A DNA stretch of 64,000 nt, taken from contig NC_135550.1 in the NCBI RefSeq assembly GCF_964340395.1, positions 16,969,484-17,033,483 of the forward strand. Reading direction: 5' to 3'. Of the stretch, positions 10,053 through 32,044 are shown piece after piece. Both the position numbers and the translations under genes were made by a program. The notes beneath the pieces are model-generated. The model saw only the letters and a list, made by a program, of their open reading frames with translations, made no database searches and was not told the DNA's origin. Numbering within the stretch: the stretch's first letter is position 1; every line of letters starts with the position of its first letter. Source of the stretch: Glandiceps talaboti. Lineage: Eukaryota; Hemichordata; Enteropneusta; Spengelidae.

Positions 10053-13000
10053 ATGGCGGACGACGATTTTGACTTCGGTTCGAGGAAAAAGGTTAGATTC
10101 ATCAAAATCCACGAAATCAAGATGAAGGGAGAGTGAAAAGAACAAGAATTATTGCAATGACATGGCGCGAGTCGCTAGTCGTTGGTACCCCAGGCACTTG
10201 AATCAATCTGAATATAGCTGGAGATGTCGCATGTCACAAGTGTGATATTCCTCAGAACATACGCAATTAATCGCAAGTCTAAACTGTTTGCTACAATGCA
10301 TGGATAAAATTGGCTGAACTGACAAAATGTTGCAACCATGGTAACAACACGAACAATTGTCATTAACATCTTGTTGACAGTATATTTGTATGATTGACAG
10401 AATGGTAACAAAACAAATCATATCATTGTTATCAACATGCACATTTCAGAGATTCACTTGGAAAGATAAAAGTCTGATGTTTTACCATGTTTTGAATGTG
10501 TAGATATTGTAAATATTTCTTCATTACATGTAATATTTTGTATTCATGAAGGTCAGTGTTCTCCCCACTACAGAGAAAGTGATGTGTGAACACCATCCTT
10601 GCTATCCAGGCCACCATGACAGGTTTTTGTTGTGCTTCAAAAGTGTTCTACCATCCTTGATCTTTAGCAATCTTTGAAATACTAAATATGTATACTTTCA
10701 CATGAAGAGAAGTTGTTGAGACCACTGTCCATGTGCCTGTTAAATATTTAATATGAACAGTTTCACAATATGTTTCAATGTTGAAGACATGAATAGTATG
10801 TGCTGATCATTATACAAATTTCCATTTGATCTATATGGAAACCATTATGCAAATTAACACCATTCTTGGAAGTGGGGAAAACACTGAAGGTACTGTGATG
10901 TGTAAACATTGTCGGGTTCATTTCAGTATGTTAATGTTATTCCATCTCCAAAAAAAAATGTGTGTAATATCAGACAAGCATATCAGGTATTCAAAGTGGT
11001 GTTACCAAATCATTCAACAAACACATTCATTTTTCATACATTGCTATATGTGTATACAACTAGCCTGAAGTGAAGACAGGACGCCGAGCACGTGTTTTAG
11101 CTGACAGTGACACACCCAATGGTGATATAACAGTTGATGGTGATGACATAGCAGTAAGTGAATCATTGAAGACCACCTCTACTACTAACAATGTGAGTTA
11201 GCTCATCAACTAATCTATGGCAGTAGTATCACCAATGCACACATTTCATGCCATTGCAATCATAACCTAAGCACCGCACTGTTGGCATAGTCACATTTGG
11301 ATAAATGAATACTAATTTTTTATTAACTGTCTAATGATAACGTGATGTCAGTTATTGCAATTGAGCATGCCTGCCGCCTTGATAATCTACCAACAATACT
11401 TAAGCTGCACAAGTTTTAACAACTGAATGCACAGACGTAATAAAACTAAAAAGGGGAATATTTGATTTCAGAGGTGGGGTGCTGGTAGACTGTCAGATAC
11501 ATCGTGATGTTTCGACCCTTACCGGCCTCCTCTCAGGGGTCGGCTGATGTGTGAGGATGCCCTGTCACAGTGTACCTTACAGACTAGGGTGCTGGAGGGT
11601 CTTTGAAGAAAAAAAATTAAGAAAATAAACTTTGTCTCTGAAAATATGACAAATCACACAAATAAGCAGGCACTGATTTTGTCATTTGAGCAAAAATGAC
11701 ATTTTTTGTTACAATTTGGTTATCGGAAAGGATGCCTTGTGAATCCACTTTCCATAAAAAAAAAAAAACTTGGATGTTAAGATGAAATGTGTTGGTTTCA
11801 TTCACTTTCACTTATCAGTATGGTATTGACATCAGTCTGAATAAAAGGTAAAAGTGACATAGAGGCCAAGCTAGGGAACTTCAATTAATTTTAATGTATT
11901 GTCGATTGCTTTAATATAATGTTATACAATTACAACATGTTTAACGGAAGTTGCCTTGGAAACCACACTTTCACCTAAGTTTTGATTGATGCCAGCTCCA
12001 TACTGATAAGAGGAAGTGAATGAAACCAATGAATACTATGTCTACATCTAAGTTTTTATTAAACATTGTGAATTCACAAAGTAGCCTTCCCTTTAAACAC
12101 TCGTCACTGTAGTCTGTATCATAAGCCTCCAGCCCCCCTCCCCTCTACCCTATTAACCATGAGCAAACTACTACTACTAACTTGCCACTGAAGTATAACA
12201 AGTTGTGTTATGCTTTCAAAGCAAATCACATTCTGTTCTATTACAGGCTTCAGGAGCTCCACCCAGACCATCTCGAAGACAAGGTGGTTGGGCAGATGAC
12301 ATTCCAAAGTCAGCTAAAAAGGGGTAAGTAAAGTGACCCAGTGTGTCTACATACATAAAAATATTCTAGATTTAAATGTAAAAAAGAAAGCTTAGTTTGT
12401 ATCAAGTATTAATCAAGGCTCAAATGAAACCCTGCAGTGACAAAAAAATAAATGTTGTAAGAATACTTCTAACAATCACAATATGTAAAATGTGTTGTTT
12501 GTAATAAATTAACATTAACCTCTATGAAAAGGTAAACATTCTCTTTCAAAAAATTACACTTTACTTAAAAGGAATATAAAACACATGTATGTACGTTGTA
12601 ACAGATAAGAGTCACTGATATATTGAAAATCTCAAGAACTTGACATGCATTTCAATAATTCCAGAAGGCTTCTTAACTTTTCAAGGTGTAATCTGAAAGG
12701 TATTATTATATATATTGTTAATGACATGTTTGCTATAATTGAAATATACCAATCTATAAATTATGTTGTGTGTATTTGTTGAGGTAAAGTAAAGAACATT
12801 AATAGAAGGACTTTTCTTCCTTAGACATAAAATAAATGTATATCACTATATATCTTATAAATCTCTCTCAGCATATGTTGATCTTTATCATATCTTTTCT
12901 TGCAGCACTATGACTGTCTTCTTTTTTTTGTCCCGTGTGTCTTCCCTTTTTTGATAAAATAATGAACCAATAATAGTACTAATTCTAGAATCTATGCGCA

Positions 13001-14765
13001 ATGACTGTATGCTGATGTTGTTGATTCTTCTCGGTTACAGAGGCAAGAGAGGGGAGCAGTTTTATGAAGAGTAACTACTTGGTTTTTTGATTTTAATCCT
13101 TTCATAACAAAAAAAAAGTTTGCACTTTTCCTTCACTGGTATTATTTTGGTTGGTGGTGGTGGTGGTGGTGGTGGTGGTGGTGGTGACCTGAATCATTGC
13201 ACGCAAAAAAAAAATAAAAAAAATATAATACCATGTCATAGAATAACCTGTTAACCATATTAAAACTATAAGTGTGACACTTGAGAGTTTTTACCCTCAT
13301 CCTGCTCTTGGTATTTTCATCACAGCAACATTTATTTTGCATTTCCATCCTTTAAAACTAGCTGAAATCTTCTTCTTCTTTTTTTGTTTTTGTCATGTAT
13401 AAATGCCTGCCCTTTTGTAAATCTTGGTAAATGCTTAGTAGACTTGCATCCGTAGACTAGTTACTGACATGATTTGTATTCTGTGTCTGTTAATGTTAAT
13501 ATTTATTCCCATATTAGTGAAAGACTGAGACCAGCAAGTCCTGAGAGACATGACTCTGATGAAGGTAAGTTTGAAAGCAAGTCAGAAACTGTGACATGTG
13601 AAGAGTATATTCGAGCTTGTAATTTGAACATGTTAGTTGAATAGTACTACCACACACATCCAGGTTATCTCATCTAAGTGGCGACATTGAAAGCCGTAAG
13701 CTGGGGTATTATTTATTTCAATCAGACAACAACAATCTGCATTTGCTGGAAATGTATAAAATGCCAATACTTAGTCAGTATATATGTTAATTAGGGGTCA
13801 GTTGTATCCATAAGTAGTACAGCAACAGGTTGAAAGTGTGATTGCATTGGGGCACTGATTACTTGGTGTGGACCCTAAAATCAATTTTGATTGGATTTTT
13901 TGTACCATATTATATTATTTCCTTGTCAACTTATATGTAATTAATACTGAAACAGGTGTGCACATTGGATAGAGATGATATTTATGTAGAAGAATCTAAG
14001 TTAAGATGAATGTTTAGAGCACACTTTATTCATATGTTTCAAGTCAAGCCAGCCTGGTGGGAGAATTACAGTGGTTACGATAAAGCAAGTCAAGTCTATG
14101 ACCATTTAATTAAAGTGACAGCATGGACCTGCAACTCATCAAGGGGGATTACAGATCAAACAGACAATATTATCAATGTAAAAGATGTTCTTCAGTGAAA
14201 ATGTCAAACCACATACTCTTCATATAGAGAATCTTGGATTCAGTCAATATTGAGTAATTCATGTTCTCGTCATTTGTAGATATTCCAGTCATACCTGACC
14301 TCGAAGAATTTCAAGAAGAGGACATGGCAACACAGATAGCAGCGCCACCTAGTGTACAAGTGAATAGAGTTGCTACATACAGGGAGCTTGACAATGATCT
14401 TTTGAAACATTCACAACTTCTTACTTTGGTAGGTGGATACATTTTCTGACAGTATAGGATGTAAAGATTATTCTGTTATAAATTATCCAAGAATTGTGAT
14501 ACACCACATTTCTGTTTCAGAGCTTATAAGATTTCAGGGTTTGGCCACAAGAAGCACTGCTGATGTTGAATTTGAATTTTTTTCTTCCTGGTAGGATGGT
14601 GATATAGATTTGAAATTGCTGACAAGAGTATTAGCAGCAGAAAGTGAAGTTTATGAAGAAGACAAAGCGTGGGACTGGGATAGATTATTTACAGAGGTAT
14701 CATCAGACTTACAAACAGAATGGGAAAAAGCTAACCCAGATGACGCTGAAGATAAAACACTTTGA
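10053..14765 (+). CDS. IFT43: Intraflagellar transport protein 43
   Basis: Small peripheral subunit of the IFT-A complex, which drives retrograde transport and membrane-protein entry in cilia. Exons: 10053-10091, 11064-11153, 12247-12323, 13518-13564, 14280-14428, 14595-14765; 190 residues (human about 210). The conserved block starts at about residue 85: [33 protein letters not shown], then [10 protein letters not shown] and [18 protein letters not shown]. It closely follows human IFT43. An upstream block [11 protein letters not shown] also matches the human RQGGWAGD. The N-terminus [13 protein letters not shown] is acidic and low-complexity. A phase-compatible 30-nt candidate cassette exon sits at 13041-13070, and exon 2 has a second in-frame donor after 11192. 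Divergent from arylsulfatase-2 and convergent with SPATA17. Confidence 0.96.
11724..12097. mobile_element. Family A foldback MITE, full copy 1
   Basis: Long inverted repeat: the left arm (GGAAAGGATGCCTTGTGAAT ... GTGTTGGTTTCATTCACTTT ... TATCAGTA) returns in reverse complement on the right (TACTGATAAGAGG, GTGAATGAAACCAA, GTGAATTCACAAAGTAGCCT). Arms are about 130-150 bp with an AT-rich loop. No ORF. Sits in IFT43 intron 2. Confidence 0.72.
13041..13070 (+). other. IFT43: Candidate 30-nt cassette exon of IFT43
   Basis: Preceded by TTCTCGGTTACAG and followed by GTAACT. It enters and leaves in the same phase as the exon 3/exon 4 junction and would add ten residues (GKRGEQFYE with junction residues). 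If the donor is not used, a stop codon follows at once (GAG TAA), giving an alternative short C-terminus. The donor is non-optimal, so this is a candidate only. Confidence 0.4.
13155..13186. repeat. (GGT)n microsatellite
   Basis: About ten GGT units in IFT43 intron 3. It yields a poly-His frame on the minus strand, which is not a gene. Confidence 0.9.
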
Positions 14766-15058
14766 TTATTCATCATTCAAGTTTTCTTTCAACTATTCTT
14801 TTTGAAAAAAACCCCAACTATTTGCTTTCAAACATATTAAAATTTCATCAAGCTTTGATTTGTCAGTGTTGTGTACTTTGTATATATTTCTTCTATATAC
14901 TGTTTAAAGTTATGTTAGATGGACTTCAAAGTATTTGTATTCCTATATTTTCAGCAATTCAGTGCAGACAAATTAGAGTTGTATATTCTCATCTTCAGTA
15001 AATGTATATCGTTTAAAACTAAGGTCTGTACTTATAGATTGACTTGTATATTGTCTGG

Positions 15059-15064
15059 AATAAA
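15059..15064 (+). terminator. Candidate IFT43 poly(A) signal
   Basis: AATAAA 294 bp after the IFT43 stop, followed about 30 bp later by a GT-rich tract that could serve as the downstream element. Confidence 0.5.
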
Positions 15065-15088
15065 TATGAAATATTTGGTAATTTATTC

Positions 15089-15091
<3 letters not shown>

Positions 15092-15141
<50 letters not shown>

Positions 15142-15149
15142 TGTGTGTG
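15092..15149. repeat. (GT)n microsatellite
   Basis: About 29 GT units with one AT interruption, just downstream of the candidate IFT43 poly(A) signal. Confidence 0.95.
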
Positions 15150-16254
15150 CACGTGTTTTCATATGTCCATTGCACTGAAAGTTTGCTCATTTATTTGTTT
15201 ATATTTCACTATTTGTTATTATTTTTATGTCTATTTCACTGTCTTTCAATCAGTTTTATGTACATATCAAAGACTGAGTGCCACTATAAGCATGGTGAAA
15301 TATATACAAGTGTGTATGTGCCTGTAAGCAACTTAGATTAAAAACACTGGGCCAATTGTCTTTGATTGGATATTTCACGTTGGGGAATTTTCCAATTCAA
15401 AGATGTTCAATTTGGGTATAAAATTACATTTTTAGTACAGCTGAACTATATATTCCCCTTCTAATGGTAACATCAGTCGTCAGATTTGCTGACTCTTCCC
15501 CAGCATGATACTAAAATTTTGTTGGACATCAATATCCTATGTATAAAGATTAATAGTTCATATATGTTACTGCAACTATTTACAACGTAGATTTGGAGTC
15601 AAAAAGTCTACTCTTTATGTCTGGATAATTTACCTGCCATATAGGAATGATAAAAGGGTGGCGATAAATGGTTATTACTGTACCAACTGAAACTTGTCAA
15701 GAAAACAGGGTAATATAGTTTGTGTAAGGATTTTCCGCTTGGGGTTCTTCCTCCATCATTGTTAGGATATCCGAGTCTCTGGACCCAAATAAATATATAC
15801 TGACTAGAATGGACACCTTGACAATAATTTGAAGAGTTTCATAGGCTGTCTAAAAAATGTGTACTTGTTTTGCCATATGCTTTTACTGTCATTTGTGTGT
15901 TCACTGGCCGAAAGTAGTAAAAAAATAATGTTTGGTCAAAATGCTCCAGCCCCCCCTCCCCCCTGAAATCAATGGTTTACCCCTTATTTCATGAGTGTAA
16001 ATGGCATGAGTGAAACAAGGATGGATGTAAAAAATGTAGACGAAATGGGTATGCTTTAATGACTGTTCCAGGTGGTTGTGAGAATATGAGGTCAAAGTTT
16101 CACCAAGTAGTTTGCAGATGTAAAACTTGATATTGAAGTTTCACAGCAAAGTAGGAAAATGAAGCTTTTCATTACTACATATCAACCAAAAGCATAATAT
16201 TAGATTGATATAGTTTTGTGGCGAGTAAATTAGTGGTCAAAAACACCAGACACA

Positions 16255-16625
16255 CATATGGGCCGAGTGTATGATATATGTGTAGCATAGATGTGGACAG
16301 AGTGTATAGTTTGTGTAGCATAGATGTGGGTGGAGCATAGATGTGGACAGAGTGTATGATGTATGTGTAGCATAGATGTGGGCGGAGTGTATAGTGTGTA
16401 GCATAGATGTGACTGGCGTGTATGATATCACATAGATGTGGCTGGAGTGTATGGTGTGTTTGTAGCATAGATGTGGCTGGAGCATAGATGTGGGTGGAGC
16501 AAGTGATGTGTCTAGCGTATGTGAGTAGGGTGTGATGTGTCTTACATACATGTGAGTGGAGTGTGTGAGGTTTGTGTAGCCTAGATGTGGGGTGGAGTGT
16601 ATAAATTGTGTGTATAGCATAGATA
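16255..16625. repeat. Degenerate TAGCATAGATGTGG minisatellite
   Basis: The motif GTGTAGCATAGATGTGG with a following GGAGTGTAT(G/A) recurs about ten times with unit lengths of roughly 20-40 bp. The minus-strand frames rich in Ser-Thr-His-Tyr are by-products. Confidence 0.88.
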
Positions 16626-17500
16626 TGCGAGTGCCACCATTTGCAGTTTACAGAATATGTTCTACAGTTGCTTGGATGTAGCTGTGAATGAAATCAAACA
16701 CATTTCTAGCTACAAGTCCCACAGTATCCAGTTTCACCATTCATCTCAACCTAGGCAATGGTGATGTTTTCAACAACATCCCCTGTCTACAATTCCTATC
16801 AAGAAGTCATTCTGTTCCAATGTTAAACTGAGAAAGAATGCTGACAGTTTAGACATTGACTTTCGGATAAAACTTTATTCCAAATTCAAATGTATTATTA
16901 CAAAGTGACTTAACTTAAACTTGCATGGAATACTAAGTACATGTATATAAAATATCCTTTATACATTGTCCAAGTAATGGAGGATAAAATCATATGCATG
17001 ACCATAGTAAACTATTTTCACCTTCACAATAAAAAATGTTTGGGATTTGATTTCATAAGACACTCTTTCAGGGCAAACAGAGTTCAATAACTTTTACCAC
17101 TATTTCAAGGTATAGAAAAAGTAAAGAAATCATGACATTTTTTACACAATTTTACAACATTTTGACAAACCGAAAATATTCATACTATACAAATGTATAT
17201 GTTGGTTTTTCAATCAAAAAACCAATGTCATTGGGTGCTTCTTTTTCAACATTGGAAACACATCTTTATATTTTGCTCATGAAAGTATCGGTATATGTAA
17301 GGTACATATTAGGTGTGACTGTGCCCAAATTTGGCAACTTGGACCTAAAATAAATTTGAATAATATACAGATAGTATAGTATCAAGACTATGTACATTAA
17401 AAGATAGCAGCAAAACAAACATCACTCTGTGTTACTAATAAAAACTATAATTTAATTCTTAGATTCACAAATGTAACAATATGACAGAATACATGTAAAA

Positions 17501-17506
17501 TTTATT
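17501..17506 (-). terminator. Candidate SPATA17 poly(A) signal
   Basis: AATAAA on the minus strand, about 200 bp downstream of the SPATA17 stop codon. Confidence 0.45.
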
Positions 17507-17706
17507 GTATATATATATATATACATATTGGCAAGTCCATGATTTTGATGACAACTTCTTCAACACATGCTGTTGATTTTACTGTATCATAATCACACTG
17601 CCATTAACTTGACAGCCCAACTGAACACTAAAATTTTAGTAGCTGCAACAGCAGGAATTTCAAAGGACTTCAGGAAGCAGACCAGTTCTTCACAAAATGA
17701 AATTTT

Positions 17707-22744
<5,038 letters not shown>

Positions 22745-24227
22745 ATTGGATATTTACATTATTGTTGCTATGGCCGTCCAGTATCACGTGACTATATAAA
22801 GCACAATACCCGCCACATGATACTCACACTATACACGGTCGCACAGGGGCGTGTATTATTGCTTAGATTTCCGTTTTCTTAGGAAAATATCATACGAATC
22901 TTGCTGCTACAAATGTATCGATCTATAGTACTACGTATATTATAACTCTATACAGATCTATAGTACTACGTATATTATAACCCTATACTGTATACAGGTA
23001 GGAATATATATTCAAAAGGTTGTTGTATTTAGTCTGTAGACCTGGAAAACAACAATCTATGCAATATTACACGCCCATGTGCACGGTCGTATACTGTACG
23101 CATATGTGTATGAAATACATATTTATTATCAATTCAATTTGATATTTGTATTTTTGCAGTTTAGAGTTTTTTTTCGTATATTCAATGTTTTGTTTATCAT
23201 TTTTGTTTTTCATTTTTGGATACATTTATAATAGTAGTGTAGTAGTAAAGCGTATATTATTTGACACAAAATTACGGTATAAATACACATTATCTAAGGC
23301 CAAAAAGACACACAAAGTACAGTACATCTAAACACTTATTATAACAATGAATATGATAACTAATACATAACAACAACAACAACAACAACAACAACCGCTA
23401 GAGTTTGTTATAATTCTTTTCTGTAAGTTGATATTTCGTCAGTTGAGTTTCAATACACACATCTGTGCATATTTCCAAATAAGATATATTATTATTGTTC
23501 CGACCTTTGAGAATTTACCAAATGATTTAAAATTGATACCCATAATGACTAATGTCACACAAGATATAAATAAATCTTGTTCAGAAGTTAGAACGTGAGA
23601 TAGCAGCGCCTATAACCCAGCTCATTTGTAACTCGTCACTATTATATTATTATGTTATATTTATCTGGTTTTGGTGTGTATTTATTGGTCATAGATTACG
23701 TGTGTCAATGAAAAAAAAAACATTCTCTGAATAACAAAATCGAAATCAAACAATAATAGACTGTTATCTACGTTATCATGTATATGGAGGAAACTTTCAA
23801 CTTCCACTTTCAAGTTTTTTCGAAATTTCATGTAAAGGAATCAAGCCGTATCCCTCCACCAGATTTTACAATGTCATACTCATTTTTGTATGCTCATAAA
23901 TAAAGAAAAGATAAAGATTTCGCTTTGGAAAAGAAAGCTATCCATATTAAATCACGATAGAAAAATATATGAAGGCCAATGTGTGTATATACTAGTTGCA
24001 GACGGCTCGAGCAAAGAAAGCTTCCAAGGGACCGGTCAATTTCTTCGGCACGGGGGTGAGGAGTCGGGGGATCGAGCTGAGGGGGTACTGTGTTTTGGAT
24101 CGAATGTTTTCCTGGACTGTACCTGAATGTTGTCTTTAAATTTTGTGTATGTTTACAAAGGATAGTTTCTAAAATCTGATGGTACTGTCCTGAAAATCTG
24201 AGAAATTATATTACTGCCTACTACTCG

Positions 24228-24305
24228 TCTAACGACTCGTAGTGACAAGGGTCACTCTCGGCTAAATGAAGAAAAATATTGGAGAATAATATCTAATTAG
24301 TTTAT
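24228..24305 (+). mobile_element. Family B repeat fragment
   Basis: CTACTCGTCTAACGACTCGT followed by AGTGACAAGGGTCACTCTCG and GGCTAAATGAAGAAAAATAT matches the right half of the foldback at 47635-47800. Confidence 0.6.
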
Positions 24306-25718
24306 TGACATGTATTAGACCATTCTCGCAAACCAGAGTTACAATTTCTTCCTCGACACTGCGAAATAACGAGATATAACCTCTCAGCGGTGCGTCTTGG
24401 ATGGTGCCATAAAAAGAGGTTGTGGTTTACGACGATGATATTGGACATCAGCATATCGTACAAAGAGATATGTATTAGTTGCTAATATAAGATGAGATGA
24501 AATGAGATGAGATGAGATGAGATGAGATGAGATGGGTGTCAGATAAGATAAGATAAAATATAGCTTTACTACAACCGTATAGAAAATTGACAATTCTATT
24601 TGGGTATTATATTGTAATACATAATTTTATTAATTTAAAAGAACACTAAAATGAAATGGGCTAAATATAATATGTTTTATAAGCGACACGTAGTCGAGTC
24701 ACTCTCTGAGTCACGTGACGGGGTAGGGGACCATCATGTTTTAGGTAAAATTTATAGGGCTGTCACCCTGCTTTTCTTTTTACAGAGACGGCGGCCAGAG
24801 ATTTATTGTTGGCCCGATTGAAAAATCCAACACCCCCCCCCAAATAGAGTCAATGGTCAGTCCCTTTTCAACGATTTATATTTGCCTCGTTCCACTGTGT
24901 ACGTGTATGTGTACTTCTCGCGTTATGCTGATTGTCGCTCGCTGGTTTCAACATAACATTTCCGCTTGCACAACAAACTAGTTTGATAAAAATATACTCC
25001 TCTTCAGGGAAGGTGAGTTAACGTACACTGCAGCAGTAGTGGGTTATGATGACGTTTCATGCTTGCCAAACAAAAAATGATTGTGTACGAGGCTAATCAT
25101 CGCATTTGATTGGCTTATCGTTTGCCTCTGTACAGCTGCTGAGAAATTAGAAGGTCAACATTGATTTGTAATGTGCGATGTGACTTAGGAAGGCTGCGTG
25201 GAATTTGCAATCGTGAGCGTGCGGGTGTCAAATATTGCTAGTGCTGGCATTCCGTAATTCACAAAGATGAATTAATGATGGAAGCTGAATGGTGAAAGGA
25301 TGATGCAAAGCGAAGTTTATTTGTTGATGATTCCCATTACAGGTAATGTAAATAATCCACACCACAGCACAGGGTTGTGAAAATGAATGGAAGAAATACA
25401 TGTGACATCTAAAATGCAACATGTAATACCAGTGGAAAATTTGTTTTCCGCCCGATTTTTAAAGCACTTATTACAGTGGGAATGGCGTTTCACTGATGGG
25501 GTACAACAATTTATTATTTACAATAACATAATAGTATTATAAATTAGCATTAATAATTGTTATTGTAAATGTTATGTAATATATAACAATATATATAATA
25601 CATAGTACCTTGGTGTAATTACACCATGAAAACATGGCATAGTAAATACACAGACGAAATGTAACAACATTTAATACAACACACGTTTTGTAGCTACTGG
25701 AGAGATCTGTCTTGATTT

Positions 25719-26090
25719 ACAACCCATAACACCGAAGTAAAGCACTTTCTGTATATACCACAATCGTTTATAGCATCCATATCAAGTACAACCCATAACA
25801 CCGAAGTAAAGCACTTTCTGTATGTACCACAATCGTTTATAGCATCCATATCAAGTACAACCCATAACACCAAAGTAAAGCACTTTCTGTATGTACCACA
25901 ATCATTTATAGCATCCATATCAAGTGTAAAAGTATGCTGTTTCATTTGGCTAATTGACGCACATTAGAAAGGCCACATGCTAGGCTTGTAAATAAACCAA
26001 TTGGAACAGTATACTTTTACACTTGATGAATGGTATAAACGAGTGTAGCACATAGAGAAAGTGCTTTACTTCAGTGTTACTAGTTGTATA
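25719..26090. repeat. 69-bp tandem array inside a foldback element
   Basis: Three tandem units of exactly 69 bp start at 25719, 25788 and 25857 (ACAACCCATAACACC...GCATCCATATCAAGT). After a spacer, a single diverged unit returns in reverse complement at about 26003-26088 (ACAGTATACTTTTACACTTG ... AAGTGCTTTACTTC), mirroring CAAGTGTAAAAGTATGCTGT at 25919. So this is a foldback element with one arm amplified. Because 69 is a multiple of three, a repetitive minus-strand ORF appears; it is not a gene. Confidence 0.85.
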
Positions 26091-26288
26091 TATATCAAAA
26101 AGGAATTTTATCACCTGCAAAATGATGATGTTTGCGTGAGAATTGTAAGTATACAATTCATAGCTCTAATCTGAAATGTATTGTCAAGTTGATTGTCTGA
26201 AAGTTTGCTTGGAATACTTCTTGAGATACACAGAAGTGCTCTTATTGGTCATTCTATGCTAGTGATATATGGTAACTTTTGGTTATGC

Positions 26289-26322
<34 letters not shown>

Positions 26323-26586
26323 CTTTTATTTATACTGGATAGTTCATTAAGTATAAAACACTTATCTCCCAAGAAGTCAAGTGAGGGCCATCCCTCATGG
26401 GTTCAGTGTTAATGCAGGAGGAAACCGGAGTACCCGGGGAAAACCTGCGTTGTTCGGTAGAGTCAAATTGAACGAAACTCTTATTACTTACAGCTTGGTA
26501 AATTTAATCAAACCCTGAATGGATTCGAACCCCGACCACAGTGGTAAAAGGCAAGTGGTGTAACCATTTGGCCACTGACAACCCTT
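26289..26586 (-). mobile_element. tRNA-derived SINE, copy 1
   Basis: On the minus strand there is a pol III A box (GTGGCCAAATGGTTA, 26561-26575) and a perfect B box (GGGTTCGAATCC, ending about 26521), spaced as in tRNA-headed SINEs. A conserved body containing CCCCGGGTACTCCGGTTTCC follows, and the element ends in an (ATT)n tail (26289-26322 as AAT on plus). Similar flanks (GCTAGTGATATATGGTAACTT on the left, GCTAGTAATATAACTTTTGG on the right) look like an old target duplication. Confidence 0.85.
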
Positions 26587-27108
26587 AAGGCTAGTAATAT
26601 AACTTTTGGTTGTGCCCGTAATGGTACAACAATATTAAAAATTGATTGCACTAGTATTAGTAGTAATATAATGTTTACTCTTGATGCCAGAGTGTGATTA
26701 TGTTTACTACCAAGTCAACCTCCAGTTTGAAAGTAAGTGACGTGAGGACGCGATAATGTCATCACATTTATATCAATGCACTATTAGCATAAATTAATGC
26801 TGTTGATGGTGGTGGTGAGAATAGAATTTAGTTGCAAGAGAAAACCTTTGACTATATGGTGGAGATGATTGTAGTGTATGTATAGGATTAAGCTAGATTA
26901 TGTCTCACTAATCTCAAAAAGATGTGTATATGAACTCGGTAATTTTATGTTACAGAGGGAAGAATTTAGAAGCTCATACAATGAAAAAGGTTTTCCTAGT
27001 AAGGGAGAAACCAGGAATTGAATGAGAAGAAAAATAGGTGAAATTCCAACTTGTCTTGTAGCAGCATATTAGTTTCGCCATTTCTATGGTGACCACCATA
27101 GTTTGATA

Positions 27109-32044
<4,936 letters not shown>

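Larger units (their letters stand above)
15066..17706. other. Convergent spacer IFT43 / SPATA17
   Basis: No gene recognised between the two converging 3' ends. It contains a GT microsatellite (15092-15149), a degenerate minisatellite (about 16255-16625), and candidate 3' UTR of SPATA17 near 17500-17706. The rest shows no clear structure. Confidence 0.6.
22745..27108. promoter_or_regulatory. Head-to-head spacer SPATA17 / GPATCH2
   Basis: 4.4 kb between the two divergent starts. Next to SPATA17 (22764-22774) the sequence GTTGCTATGGC matches the left half of an RFX X-box, and TCACGTGA (22783-22790) is an E-box. A second TCACGTGA lies at 24711-24718. Other contents: a duplicated ~35-bp unit (about 22920-22990), a GATGA pentanucleotide tract (about 24490-24535), a family B fragment (about 24228-24305), the foldback array at 25719-26090, and a tRNA-type SINE (26289-26586). 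No coding gene recognised. Confidence 0.6.

Noticed and set aside
16175-16620. Overlapping minus-strand ORFs rich in His, Ser, Thr and Tyr
   Set aside because: Frames of a degenerate minisatellite.
23890-24126. Plus-strand ORF of 78 codons in the SPATA17/GPATCH2 spacer
   Set aside because: No recognisable domain, no flanking splice signals that extend it, and a length expected by chance in AT-rich DNA.
25694-25945. Minus-strand ORF with a 23-residue repeat (MDAINDCG...)
   Set aside because: Explained by 69-bp tandem units of a foldback element; no start context or exon structure.
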